A DNA stretch of 64,000 nt from Agromyces protaetiae (GCF_030866785.1 NZ_CP133018.1:682001-746000); one strand, 5' to 3'; positions 41,412 through 50,541 are shown, counted from the stretch's first letter. Notes: generated by a model from the sequence alone, not told the origin. Program-made: numbers and translations.

Positions 41412-43972
41412 GCGCCGAGGAGATGCGCGCGCGCCCGCGCGACGGCTCGCGTCGCCGCCGCGCCCGCCGGCGCGACGCCGACCGCGATCCGCGACTCGAA
41501 CTGCTCGGCCTCGGATACCTCGTCGTCGGCACTCTCATCGCGACCGTCGCCGCCTGGCCGATCCACGAGACGTTCCGGCTCGCGCTGGTCGGCGCCGCCG
41601 GTCTCGCGGTCGGCATCGCCGCGGCCCTCCTCGCGCGGCGGCTCGTCCGGGGTGCGCTCACGCGGGTGCTGCTCGCCGCGGGGCTCGCGTTCGCGGGCTT
41701 CGCGATCGTGGTCGTGCCCGTCGCGGTCCCGGCCGCGCTGCGTTCGGTCCCGGATGCGGCGATCGGGCTGCGTGACGGCATCGTGGGCATCGTCGTCGGC
41801 TGGAAGCAGCTGCTCACCCTCGAACTTCCGCTCGGGGACTACCAGGCGGTGCTCGTGCCGTTCCTGGTGGTCACGGTCGTCGGGTCGACGGCCGCCGCGC
41901 TGCTGGTGCTCCGCGGCGGTGCCGCGGCCCCGTGGGCGGTCCTCCCGGTGCTCGGCCAGACCGTGTTCGGGCTCGTGTTCGGCAGCAGCAGCACGAGTGC
42001 GCCGGTCTCGCTCGCCGGCTTCGAGATCCCGGCGCCGAGAGAGCTCGCGGTGGGCGTCGCGAGCGTCGCCGCCGCGCTCGCCTGGTTGCTGATCCGGCAC
42101 CGGATGCTCCGGGCGCGCGCCCTCGCGCGAGCGCGCGCCGGCACGGTTCGGCAATCGGCCGAATCCACGTGGCTGGCCCTGCGTCGCCGCGCCCTCGCCG
42201 GAGGACTCCTCGCGGTCGCGTTCGTCGTCGGCATCGCGGTGGCGCCCGCGGCCGCGTCCTTCGGGGACCGCTCCGCCCTCCGCGACGAGGTCACGCCGTC
42301 GATCGTGCTGCAGCGGCAGACGAGCCCGCTCGCGGCGTACCGGTCGTGGTTCGCTGGCGATCCGTACGACGAGGTCGTGCTCACCGTCGACGGCGACGTC
42401 GAGCAGATCGGCCGGCTGCGGCTCGCGGCGCTCGACCACTACGACGGCGAGGTCTTCTCGGTCGACCCCGAAGCCCGGTTCTCCCGGCTTCCGGCGAGCG
42501 CGCCGTTCGGCGCGGACCTCGCCGAGCTCGACCTCGAGGTCGGCCAGGCGTACGCCGGGGTCTGGGTGCCCGCGCCGGCGGCGCTCGCCGCTGCGCCGGA
42601 CTTCGCGGGGCAGCGGGCCGACGCGCTCACCGACGGCTTCCACCGGTCTGACTCCGGCGACGCGGTCGACATCGCGCCCGTGATCGAAGACGGCGCCGAG
42701 ACCTCGGCGCTCGGTCTCGTGCCGGGCGACCGCTATTCGATGCTCGCCTATCCGTCGGCCGCGCGCGAAGCCACCGCCCGGGAGGCGTTCGGCGGTGCCG
42801 AGGGCGAGGAATCCACAATCGACGCCGAGCTCTACCCGCAGCTCGCGGCGTGGGTCGAGGCGCAGGCGCAGCCGCGCACCGGAGCCGGATACCTCGAGCT
42901 CGTCGACCGACTCCGGGCCCGCGGGTATCTCAGCCATGCGCTCGTGAACGACGAGGCCGCGGCGGGCTGGACGGGCGGGCTGGCCGCCGAGGCCGGCGGG
43001 TACCAGTTCCTGCCGAGCTATGCCGGTCACTCGCGCTCACGCATCGAGACGCTGTTCGAGGACCTCGTCGAGCAGGAGCGCCGGGCCGGTGAGGGTGCGG
43101 CGCCCGAGCTGCTCGTCGCAGGCGTCGGCGACGACGAGCAGTTCGCCGTGGCCGCCGCGCTCATCGCGCGACAGCTGGGGTTCGAGTCGCGGGTCGTGCT
43201 CGGCGTCCGGCTGGCGGGCACCGACCCGATTCCGGGCGTCGCGTCGTGTGATCCCGACTGCACAGGTGCCGCGGTCGGCGCCTGGGTGGAGGTGCGCTCG
43301 CCGCGCGGCGAGTGGCTGCCGGTCGACGTGACCCCGCAGTTCGCCATGCTGCCGACCGACATCGCCGAGGGTGAGCAGCTGCCGGAGCATCCGACCGTGC
43401 CCGATGACGCACGCAGCGAACCCATCGATCCCGAGCGTGCCCAGAACGACGCCGAGGCGGCCGACACCGCGCCGGTCGACGAGACCGACGCGACGGCGGC
43501 CTGGGTGCTGGCGGTCGTGCGGATCGTCGGGCTCTCGCTCGCGCTCCTCGCGTTCCTCGCCCTGCCCGTCATCGCGATCCTCCTCGCGAAGCCGATCCGC
43601 CGGCGCGCGCGTCGCCACGCCGCCGACCCAGAGGTCCGGATCCTCGGCGCGTGGGAGGAGGTCGCCGACGCCTACGAGGACGCCGGCCGCCCGCTCGCGT
43701 CGACGGCGAGCCGCCGCTCCGTCGCGCAGCGAACCGGCCGGACCGGTATGGTCAGGCTTGCGGCCTCCGTCGACGAGGCCGTGTTCGCCGCACATCCCCC
43801 GGCCCCCGAGACGGCCGAGGAGGCGTGGCGGATCGCGGACGCCGAACGCGCCGAGCTCACCGCGAGCCTGCGGCCCCGGGCGCGCGTGGCGGCCGCGCTC
43901 TCGCTCAGATCGTTCGTCGGCAGGCTCCGAACCCGCCCGATGCGCGCACCCCGGAAGGAACTCGCTCCGTGA
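41408..43972 (+). CDS. TgpA-like multi-spanning transglutaminase-fold protein, catalytically degenerate
   Basis: The 854-aa protein has six to seven transmembrane helices in its first 300 residues (DUF3488/TgpA type), an extracytoplasmic transglutaminase-like domain, another helix near residue 700 and a cytoplasmic tail. In the core, the active-site Cys of GDCEQFA-type motifs is replaced (VGDDEQFAVAAALIARQLG), the His before AWVEV is Gly (VGAWVEV) and only the Asp (PVDVTP) is kept. Peptide crosslinking or cleavage is therefore unlikely; a binding or scaffold role is more probable. GTGA overlap with the DUF58 gene. TgpA, MoxR and DUF58 commonly occur together. Confidence 0.84.
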   Translation: MSAEEMRARPRDGSRRRRARRRDADRDPRLELLGLGYLVVGTLIATVAAWPIHETFRLALVGAAGLAVGIAAALLARRLVRGALTRVLLAAGLAFAGFAIVVVPVAVPAALRSVPDAAIGLRDGIVGIVVGWKQLLTLELPLGDYQAVLVPFLVVTVVGSTAAALLVLRGGAAAPWAVLPVLGQTVFGLVFGSSSTSAPVSLAGFEIPAPRELAVGVASVAAALAWLLIRHRMLRARALARARAGTVRQSAESTWLALRRRALAGGLLAVAFVVGIAVAPAAASFGDRSALRDEVTPSIVLQRQTSPLAAYRSWFAGDPYDEVVLTVDGDVEQIGRLRLAALDHYDGEVFSVDPEARFSRLPASAPFGADLAELDLEVGQAYAGVWVPAPAALAAAPDFAGQRADALTDGFHRSDSGDAVDIAPVIEDGAETSALGLVPGDRYSMLAYPSAAREATAREAFGGAEGEESTIDAELYPQLAAWVEAQAQPRTGAGYLELVDRLRARGYLSHALVNDEAAAGWTGGLAAEAGGYQFLPSYAGHSRSRIETLFEDLVEQERRAGEGAAPELLVAGVGDDEQFAVAAALIARQLGFESRVVLGVRLAGTDPIPGVASCDPDCTGAAVGAWVEVRSPRGEWLPVDVTPQFAMLPTDIAEGEQLPEHPTVPDDARSEPIDPERAQNDAEAADTAPVDETDATAAWVLAVVRIVGLSLALLAFLALPVIAILLAKPIRRRARRHAADPEVRILGAWEEVADAYEDAGRPLASTASRRSVAQRTGRTGMVRLAASVDEAVFAAHPPAPETAEEAWRIADAERAELTASLRPRARVAAALSLRSFVGRLRTRPMRAPRKELAP

Positions 43973-45453
43973 CCCCAGACCCGTCCGATCTCGGTGGACT
44001 CGTCACGACCCTCATCGTGACCACGGTCGCCTCCCTGCTCATCGTGGCTGCCGTCTACGTGTGGACCGGCCTCGCGATGTCGCGCCTGTTCGCGCGGCTG
44101 TCGGTCGAACCGTGGCGTGGGTGGGTGCCGCTGCTGAACGTCGCGGAGATCCTGGCGCTCGGCGGTTCGCCGCGCTGGATCGCGCTGCTCTTCCTCGTGC
44201 CGCTGGCCAACATCTACGCGCTCGTGATGTTCGCCATCGCGGCGCACCGGGTCAATGCACTCTTCGGCAAGGGCGCCGGCATGACCGTGCTCGCCGTGCT
44301 CGTGCTGCCGGCCTGGGCGAGCGTGCTCGCGTGGGGGCGCGACGCGCCGGATCCCGAACGTGGCCGGCTCGTGACCGCGGTCGGCGGCCAGGCCCGGACG
44401 ACGGGGCCGCTCGCCGTTCCGCCGCAGCCCGTGGCGCCGCGTCCCGAGACCCCGGCCGGCCGAGGCCCGACCGAACCGCGGGCCTTCCCGCCGCTGCCGG
44501 GCCTCGAACATCAGGCGCCCGTACGCCCCGGCGCGCAGACCCCGGGCACGCAGGCTGCGCCCCAACCGGCGTCGGCCCACGTCCCGCCGCCGCCCGCGGC
44601 CATCGCCCCGCCGCCCGGAGCGGTGAGCACGGGGTGGCCGGTGTCGCCGCCCGCGAGGCCGGCGCCGCAGGCCGCGACGCCGACGGGGACTCCGGCATAC
44701 CCGCAGCAGCCGCCGACCGGGCAGCCCGTGACCGGGCCGTCGCCGGCCGACCGGCGGGCATTCCCGCCGCCGACGGGCCAGCCCGTCGCCGGTCAGTACG
44801 CCCCGCCGCCCGCAGACGCCGGACCGGCGCCCGCGCCGCAGCAGTCGCCCGCGCCGCCCGCCGCGCCGGAATCGTCGAGCACGCCCTGGGCGCCGGGCCC
44901 TGACCTGGCGACGCCGCCGCACGGCTCAGCGGCCGCTCCCGCCGCGCCGCCGGCCTACTCGGCTCCCGCCCCGGCGCCGGCTCCAGCGCCGCCGACTGCA
45001 GCGCCGGTCGACGACCAGCACGGCGGGCTCGACTTCGCGGATGCCGCGACGATCGTCGTCTCCGGCGACGACTCGGACGACGAGTTCGGTGACGTCGAGT
45101 CGACCGTGATCGTCGATCGGCGGCCCCGGCGTCAATGGCGGCTCGAGCTCGACGATGGCGAGGTGCTGCCGCTGACCGAGGAGGTCGTCGTGCTCGGGCG
45201 CAACCCGTCCGCCGCGGCGGGCGAGCAGCGGCTCGCGGTCCCCGATCGCACCCGCACGCTGTCGAAGACGCACGCCCGGCTCGCGCAGCGTCACGGCGCG
45301 TGGACCATCACCGACCTCGGATCGACGAACGGTGTGCTCATCGTCGACCCCGCCGGCGAGGAGACCCTCATCGAATCCCACATCGAGACCACCATCAGCG
45401 GCCGCTTCGTGCTCGGCGAGGTCGGCATGCGTGTGACCGAGGCGACGGCGTGA
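43969..45453 (+). CDS. DUF5684 membrane and FHA-domain protein
   Basis: The 494-aa protein starts with about three membrane helices in DUF5684 style (WRGWVPLLNVAEILALGG and GSPRWIALLFLVPLANIYALV), then a 200-residue Pro/Ala/Gln-rich linker. A C-terminal FHA domain (about 380-485) has LGRNPS, LSKTHARL and DLGSTNGVLI, the residues that bind phosphothreonine. Just before it stands ESTVIVDRRPRRQW, a motif resembling the repeats in the protein two genes downstream. FHA domains read kinase marks, so this is a likely effector of the operon's kinase. GTGA overlaps on both sides. Confidence 0.87.
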   Translation: MTPDPSDLGGLVTTLIVTTVASLLIVAAVYVWTGLAMSRLFARLSVEPWRGWVPLLNVAEILALGGSPRWIALLFLVPLANIYALVMFAIAAHRVNALFGKGAGMTVLAVLVLPAWASVLAWGRDAPDPERGRLVTAVGGQARTTGPLAVPPQPVAPRPETPAGRGPTEPRAFPPLPGLEHQAPVRPGAQTPGTQAAPQPASAHVPPPPAAIAPPPGAVSTGWPVSPPARPAPQAATPTGTPAYPQQPPTGQPVTGPSPADRRAFPPPTGQPVAGQYAPPPADAGPAPAPQQSPAPPAAPESSSTPWAPGPDLATPPHGSAAAPAAPPAYSAPAPAPAPAPPTAAPVDDQHGGLDFADAATIVVSGDDSDDEFGDVESTVIVDRRPRRQWRLELDDGEVLPLTEEVVVLGRNPSAAAGEQRLAVPDRTRTLSKTHARLAQRHGAWTITDLGSTNGVLIVDPAGEETLIESHIETTISGRFVLGEVGMRVTEATA

Positions 45454-46289
45454 CCGTGGTGCCCGCTCCCGTGACGCTCGCCGTGGGCGTGCGCACCGAC
45501 ACCGGCCATCGCCGCGCCGCGAACGAGGACTCGGTGCTCGCGGAGTCGCCCGTGTTCGTCGTCGCCGACGGCATGGGCGGCCACGAGGCCGGCGACCGTG
45601 CGAGCGCGGCCGTGGTGGCCGCGTTCGATCGGTACGCGCGCGACGGCGAGCGCGCCACGATCGACGGCGTGCGCATGGCGCTCGCCGCGGCCGAGGCCGA
45701 CGTCGGCGACCTTGCGACCGGCTCGGCGCGGGGTGCCGGATCGACCGTCACGGGTGTGGCGCTCGTCGATCACGAGGGCCTGCCGTGCTGGCTGGTGTTC
45801 AACGTCGGCGACTCGCGCGTGTACCGGCAGCTCGGCAGCGACCTGCAGCAGATCACGATCGATCACAGCCTCGGGCAGGAGCTCGTCGACAGCGGCGAGC
45901 TGCGACGCGAGGACCTGCGCGAGTTCCCGAAGCGGAACGTGATCACGCGCGCGATCGGCGCGGTCGACAGTGCCGCCGACAGCTGGCTGCTGCCGCTCAC
46001 GAACGGCGAACGCCTGCTGATCTGCTCGGACGGGCTCACGAGCGAGGTGTCCGACGAGGCGATCAGGGCGACGCTGACCATGACGGGCCGAGCCGACACC
46101 GCCGCCGACGCCCTCGTCGCGCGTGCGCTCGACGCGGGTGGCCGGGACAACATCACGGTCATCGTCATCGACGTCGTCTCGGGCGGCACGCCCGGCGAGG
46201 GCGACGACACCACGAGCGGGCGCTTCGACCGGGTCGTGGTCGAGTCCACCGAAGACGGTACGACGCTTCCGGTGCGGGCGGGCCGATGA
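45450..46289 (+). CDS. PP2C family Ser/Thr phosphatase
   Basis: The 279-aa soluble protein has the metal-binding motifs of PP2C/PPM enzymes: RTDTGHRRAANEDS, VVADGMGGHEAGD, FNVGDSRVYR, LICSDGLTSEVSD and GGRDNITVIVID. It lacks the transmembrane anchor of mycobacterial PstP. It should reverse phosphorylation by the operon's kinase. GTGA overlap with the FHA gene and ATGA overlap with the next gene show coupling. Confidence 0.92.
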   Translation: MTVVPAPVTLAVGVRTDTGHRRAANEDSVLAESPVFVVADGMGGHEAGDRASAAVVAAFDRYARDGERATIDGVRMALAAAEADVGDLATGSARGAGSTVTGVALVDHEGLPCWLVFNVGDSRVYRQLGSDLQQITIDHSLGQELVDSGELRREDLREFPKRNVITRAIGAVDSAADSWLLPLTNGERLLICSDGLTSEVSDEAIRATLTMTGRADTAADALVARALDAGGRDNITVIVIDVVSGGTPGEGDDTTSGRFDRVVVESTEDGTTLPVRAGR

Positions 46290-47125
46290 CCTCCGACGGT
46301 CTCCCGCGCGCGGCCTCCGCCGACCGCGACCTCGACGCCGAGCTCGACCGGCTCGAGGACGAGGTCGACGGCGAGACCGTCGTGGTCGATCGTGGTGGGG
46401 CTGGCGTCGAGGTCGTGGACGAGACCGTCGTGGACGAGAGCGTGGTGGACGAGACCGTCGTGGTCGATCGGAGTGCACCCGGCGGCGAGGTCGTGGGCGA
46501 GACCGTGGTGGACGAGACCGTCGTGGTCGATCGGAGTACACCCGGCGACGAGGTCGTGGGCGAGACCGTCGTGGTCGACCGCACTCCGGCCGCCCGCGAC
46601 GCCGGGGCGCCCGAACTCGCCGATCTCGACGCACCGACGACCGTCGTGGACCGTTCGAGAGACGACGACTCGTTCGCCGATCAGGACACTTTCATCGTCG
46701 GCCGCGCCACCGCCGACGACCCCGCCCCGCACGCCGACACCGTGGTCGTCGACCGGGGGAAGCCCGCGGAACCGTCGCAGCCCGAGGCATCCGTCACCGC
46801 CAGCGCACCGGTCCGCCGCCGCCGCCTCGGCGGCCGGCGCACCCTCGAACCCGCGCCGCTCGAGCCGATCGACCTCCGGTCGTCGGTGCGCGCCGTCGGC
46901 GCGGGCGCGGTCGAGTACTACCGGCCGCGGCAACTGCCCGAGGCATCCCCGCCGCCGGCCGCCTTCGACGCCGCCCCGCCCGCTCGCGAGCCGTCCCCAG
47001 GCCTGCCCTCCGTCCACCGCAGCTCGCGCCGAACCGCCGCGATCACACTCGCCGCCCTCACCGCGGCGGTCGCCGTCGGCGTCATCGGCGCCGTGACCGT
47101 CGCCGGCCTGCTCGTCACCGGCTGA
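46286..47125 (+). CDS. Tail-anchored protein with repeated ETVVVDR motifs
   Basis: The 279-aa protein matches no family I recognise. Residues 30-160 contain at least six copies of a (E/D)TVVVDR-like motif (GETVVVDR, DETVVVDR twice, GETVVVDR, PTTVVDR, DTVVVDR), partly encoded by a 63-bp DNA repeat. A basic segment RRRRLGGRRTL and a Pro-rich spacer follow, then a single transmembrane helix at the extreme C-terminus. The threonine followed by hydrophobics and Arg, with acidic residues before it, resembles FHA-docking phosphothreonine sites such as the ETT motifs of GarA/OdhI. I infer that it is a multi-site substrate of the kinase and ligand of the FHA protein. Confidence 0.72.
   Translation: MTSDGLPRAASADRDLDAELDRLEDEVDGETVVVDRGGAGVEVVDETVVDESVVDETVVVDRSAPGGEVVGETVVDETVVVDRSTPGDEVVGETVVVDRTPAARDAGAPELADLDAPTTVVDRSRDDDSFADQDTFIVGRATADDPAPHADTVVVDRGKPAEPSQPEASVTASAPVRRRRLGGRRTLEPAPLEPIDLRSSVRAVGAGAVEYYRPRQLPEASPPPAAFDAAPPAREPSPGLPSVHRSSRRTAAITLAALTAAVAVGVIGAVTVAGLLVTG
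46448..46579 (+). repeat. 63-bp in-frame tandem repeat in the ETVVVDR gene
   Basis: The sequence beginning at 46448 recurs at 46511 with few changes (period 63 bp, two full units plus flanking partial ones). It expands the number of TVVVDR motifs in multiples of 21 codons, which keeps the frame. Confidence 0.8.
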
Positions 47126-48527
47126 CCGGCGCCGCCTCGGTGCGCGCCGCGCGGCGCGCGATCGCCCAGGTGCCGAGCCCCGATGCGAGGAACACCGTCG
47201 CGAGGATGCCCCATCCGCCCACGCCGAGCGCCTCGGTCGTCGACGCGACCACGAGCGGCGCCGCCATCGCGCCGACCGAATAGCCCATCGAGAACACGCC
47301 CTGGTACGTGCCGGCGCGCACGGGGTCGGCGAGCTCGAAGCTCAGGCCCCAGCCGCCGGCCTGCGAGAGCACCTCGGCGAACGCGTGCGCGAGCGCGGCG
47401 GTCACGATCACGGCGATCGCGAACCATGACGGGAGTCCCGCGGCGGCCGCATAGATCAGGCACGCCGCGGCCATCAGCCAGGCCGCGACGGCCGAGACCC
47501 GGCCTGCGCGCCGCAGGTCGTGGGTGCCCCGCGACAGCGGCACCTGGAAGCACACGACCACGATCGTGTTGAGGATGAGCACGGCCGCGACGAGTACCTC
47601 GGGCGCTGCGGTGTCCTGGGCGATCCAGAGCGGCACCGCGAGCTCGCCGACACCGAACTGCATGCCGAAGATCGCGCTGCAGAGCGTCAGCAGCAGGTAG
47701 CGCGGGTCGCGCCAGGGGGAGTGGGCGCGGAGCGCCCGGCGCGTCGCGCGGCGGGTCGCGAGGGCGTCGGTCGAGCCGGTCGCGGTGAGCACGGGCTCGG
47801 CGGCCGGATGCCCCGGGGCATCCACCGTCCGCGGCAGGCGCGCGAGCACGACGAGGCCGGCGAGGTACGCGAGTCCCGCGAACACGAGCAGGGCACGGTA
47901 CGCCTCGCCCGTGCCGAGCGCGAGTGCGATCGCGCCGATGCCGCCGCCCGCCGCGATCGCGAGGTTCGTGACCGTGCGGAGCACCGCGCGGGCGTGCACG
48001 CGCGCCTCGCCGTCGAACGCCCGGGCGATGATCGCCATGCGCGTGGCGTTCGCCGCTTGACCGAACCCGCCGACGGCCATGCCCACGACGAGCGCCGAGA
48101 CGAAGTCCCCGGCGAAGGCGTACCCGACGAGGCCGACGCCCTCGAGCGCCGTGAAGAGCAGCAGCAGCCGGCGCGCGCTCGTCCGGTCGGCGAGCCACCC
48201 GCCCGCGAGCGACGCGACGACGCCGACGCCGCTCGCGGCGGCGAGCACGATCGCGACCTCGTACGCGGGCAGGCCGACGATGAGCGTGAAGTACAGCACC
48301 GTGACGGTCAGGAACACGCCCCGCCCCACCCGGCCGACGAGTGTCGCGAGCACGAGGATGCGCAACACCGGATCGGCGACGGAGGCCGTGAGCCGGGCGA
48401 CCAATCCGGCGCGCGGGGGAGCGTCGCGGGCCTCGGGTGGGGATGTCTCGGCGGCGGCCTCGGCGCCGTCGGCGGCGTGCGGAGGCACCGGGTTCGGACC
48501 GGTCTCGGGGGTGGTGCTGGGAGTCAC
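47115..48527 (-). CDS. MFS transporter
   Basis: The 470-aa protein has about 12 transmembrane helices and the MFS loop 2-3 motif GGWLADRTSARRLLL. It resembles drug-export-type actinobacterial MFS proteins. GTG at 48527 is preferred to a longer start that would overlap the divergent ArsR gene. Its gene end overlaps the ETVVVDR gene by 11 bp tail to tail. The ArsR regulator, 55 bp away in the opposite direction, probably controls it. The substrate is unknown. Confidence 0.85.
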   Translation of the reverse strand: MTPSTTPETGPNPVPPHAADGAEAAAETSPPEARDAPPRAGLVARLTASVADPVLRILVLATLVGRVGRGVFLTVTVLYFTLIVGLPAYEVAIVLAAASGVGVVASLAGGWLADRTSARRLLLLFTALEGVGLVGYAFAGDFVSALVVGMAVGGFGQAANATRMAIIARAFDGEARVHARAVLRTVTNLAIAAGGGIGAIALALGTGEAYRALLVFAGLAYLAGLVVLARLPRTVDAPGHPAAEPVLTATGSTDALATRRATRRALRAHSPWRDPRYLLLTLCSAIFGMQFGVGELAVPLWIAQDTAAPEVLVAAVLILNTIVVVCFQVPLSRGTHDLRRAGRVSAVAAWLMAAACLIYAAAAGLPSWFAIAVIVTAALAHAFAEVLSQAGGWGLSFELADPVRAGTYQGVFSMGYSVGAMAAPLVVASTTEALGVGGWGILATVFLASGLGTWAIARRAARTEAAPVSR

Positions 48528-48582
48528 CCCTCGTTTCTCCCAGGCCGTGCCGGGCGGCAGAAACGATGTAGCGTTGTGCTTC

Positions 48583-49545
48583 ATGCTCCGCTACCTGCTC
48601 ACCGAAGACGACGTGGGCGCGGTGCGGTTCGGGATCTCGCCGCTCTGCGAGCTCGGGCTCTCGCTCCGTGCGATCGCGATGCCGTCGCGCTTCCCGCTGC
48701 AGCTCGGCTGGCTGCGACGGACGGAGGCGGCGCGCGCCGAACTCGACCTCACCGCGCTGCTCGCGCTCGTCGACGAGCGTGGCTGGACCCCCGACTTCCT
48801 GAACCCGCGACCCGCGTCCCCGCTGACCCGCATCGAGGACGAGTTCGCGGCACTCGCCGCCATGTCGCCCGACGTCGCGAGGCTCGATCTGATCGCCGCC
48901 TTCGGCCGGGTGCCCGAGGTGTTCGCGGGGCGACCAGATCGCGCACTGGCGCGGATCGTGACCGCGCTGCGGGCTCTCTGGACCACGTGCGTCGAGCCGT
49001 ACTGGCCGCGCATGCGCACCGTGCTCGAGGCCGACATCGTGCACCGCGGCCGCCTCATCGCCCAGTCCGGCCTCGCCGCCATGCTCAACAGCCTGAGCCC
49101 GCGCGTCGGCTACGCGCACGGCGCGCTCGAGATCGCGCTCGTCGACCCGACCCCGCGCACGCGCCGCGTCGGCGGCGAGGGGGTCACGCTCGTGCCGACC
49201 ATGTTCACCCGTCGCGGATCGGCTCCCGTCGGCGACGGCCCGCCCATGATCCTCTACCCCGCGCGCGGCCAGGGCGCGCTCTGGGAGGCCGAACGCATCG
49301 GGAACCCGTCGGCGGTCACCGCGGTGCTCGGCGAGACCCGCACGGCGCTCATGACCGCGCTCACCGAGCCCGCCTCGTCGACGGAGCTGGCCGTGCGGTT
49401 CGGCGTGACCACCTCGGCGGTCAACCAGCACCTCCGCGTGCTGCGCGATGCCGGTCTCGCCACGTCGACCCGATACGGCCGCAGCGTGCTCTATCTGCGC
49501 TCCGAGCTCGGCACGGCGCTCCTCTCGGGCGGCGACGCGCACTGA
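48583..49545 (+). CDS. ArsR-type winged-helix regulator with DUF5937-like N-terminus
   Basis: The 320-aa protein has a C-terminal ArsR winged helix (about 250-315) with SSTELAVRFGVTTSAVNQHL and LRDAGLATSTRYGRSVLYL. The 230-residue N-terminal domain begins RYLLTEDDVGAVRFGISPL as in DUF5937-containing ArsR proteins common in streptomycetes and relatives. Such regulators usually sit beside an MFS exporter, as here. No metal-binding cysteines are present, so the ligand is probably organic. Confidence 0.83.
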   Translation: MLRYLLTEDDVGAVRFGISPLCELGLSLRAIAMPSRFPLQLGWLRRTEAARAELDLTALLALVDERGWTPDFLNPRPASPLTRIEDEFAALAAMSPDVARLDLIAAFGRVPEVFAGRPDRALARIVTALRALWTTCVEPYWPRMRTVLEADIVHRGRLIAQSGLAAMLNSLSPRVGYAHGALEIALVDPTPRTRRVGGEGVTLVPTMFTRRGSAPVGDGPPMILYPARGQGALWEAERIGNPSAVTAVLGETRTALMTALTEPASSTELAVRFGVTTSAVNQHLRVLRDAGLATSTRYGRSVLYLRSELGTALLSGGDAH

Positions 49546-49672
49546 CCCGCCGGCATCGCCGATCAGCCGGCGGTGCTCCGTGGGGTTTTCCACCGTCCCG
49601 GTGCCCGGTGAGCGTCGCATCTGGATAGGCTGCGACCGGCGCCGCTGCCGGCGGCGGGCGAAGGGAGTGGGC

Positions 49673-50377
49673 GTGCATCAGATCACCGGGGTGCTGCGGA
49701 TCGCCGTGGCCGCGCTCATCGTCGCCGCGATCGTCGGGCAGTTCGCGGTGAGCTGGTCGCTGGTGGAAGACCGCGCGTTCTTCCTCGTCAACTTCTTCAG
49801 TTACTTCACGATCCTGTCGAACGCGCTCGCCGCGCTCACCCTGCTCACCGCAGCCTGGTTCGCGTTCACGCGCCCGGTCGAGCCGTCGTGGTTCACGGTG
49901 GTGCGGGTGTGCGCCGCGACGTACATGGCGACCACGCTCGTCGTGTACAACCTGCTGCTGCGCGGCATCTCGCTCGACCAGGCGACGACGGTGCCGTGGT
50001 CGAACGAGATCCTGCACGTCTGGGGGCCGCTCCTCGTGGTGCTCGACTGGATCCTGGCGCCCGGCCGCACCCGCGTTCCGTGGTCCCGGTACCTGCTCAT
50101 CGCCGTGGTCCCGATCGTGTGGGTCGTGTACTCACTGACGCGCGGGCCGATCGTCGGCTGGTACCCGTACCCGTTCCTGAACCCGGCGCAGCCCGGCGGC
50201 TACGGCGCGGTCGCGCTGTACGTCATCGCGATCGCGGCGTTCATCCTCATCGTCGGCGCGGGACTCGTCGCCCTCAGCCGGCTGCGCACGCCCGGTCAGC
50301 CCGCCCGGCCGCGGAGCAGCCCCGCCGCGCCGAATGCCGACACGGACCCGGGTCGCCCGGGCTCCCTCGTCGGCTGA
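49673..50377 (+). CDS. Pr6Pr family membrane protein (copy 2)
   Basis: The 234-aa protein has about six transmembrane helices with NFFSYFTILSNALAAL, VPWSNEILHVWGPLLVVLDW and GWYPYPFLNP, the same order of motifs as the protein at 2914-3675. GTG at 49673 with AAGGGAG five nt upstream is preferred. Function unknown. The two copies are clearly diverged, so they are old paralogues or separate acquisitions. Confidence 0.82.
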   Translation: MHQITGVLRIAVAALIVAAIVGQFAVSWSLVEDRAFFLVNFFSYFTILSNALAALTLLTAAWFAFTRPVEPSWFTVVRVCAATYMATTLVVYNLLLRGISLDQATTVPWSNEILHVWGPLLVVLDWILAPGRTRVPWSRYLLIAVVPIVWVVYSLTRGPIVGWYPYPFLNPAQPGGYGAVALYVIAIAAFILIVGAGLVALSRLRTPGQPARPRSSPAAPNADTDPGRPGSLVG

Positions 50378-50385
50378 GCGGTCTC

Positions 50386-50471
50386 GTGAGGACGGCATTC
50401 GTCCTGCTGGCTTCCGTGAGGACGGCATTCGTCCAGGTTTCCGGTCTCCGCAGCACGATTGTCGTCCTCAC
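50386..50471 (+). repeat. Repeated hairpins GTGAGGACGGCATTCGTCC after the Pr6Pr gene
   Basis: A 19-bp unit that folds as GGACG/CGTCC occurs at 50386-50404 and again at 50416-50434. An inverted partial copy, CGTCCTCAC, stands at 50463-50471 and can pair with either. The array lies between convergent genes and is a probable terminator with internal duplication. Confidence 0.65.
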
Positions 50472-50541
50472 GCGCGGGAGGCAGCGGACGCGGGGCGGCG
50501 GGGTCGGCGGTCGCGGGAGGCAGCGGTCGCGGGGCGGCGGG

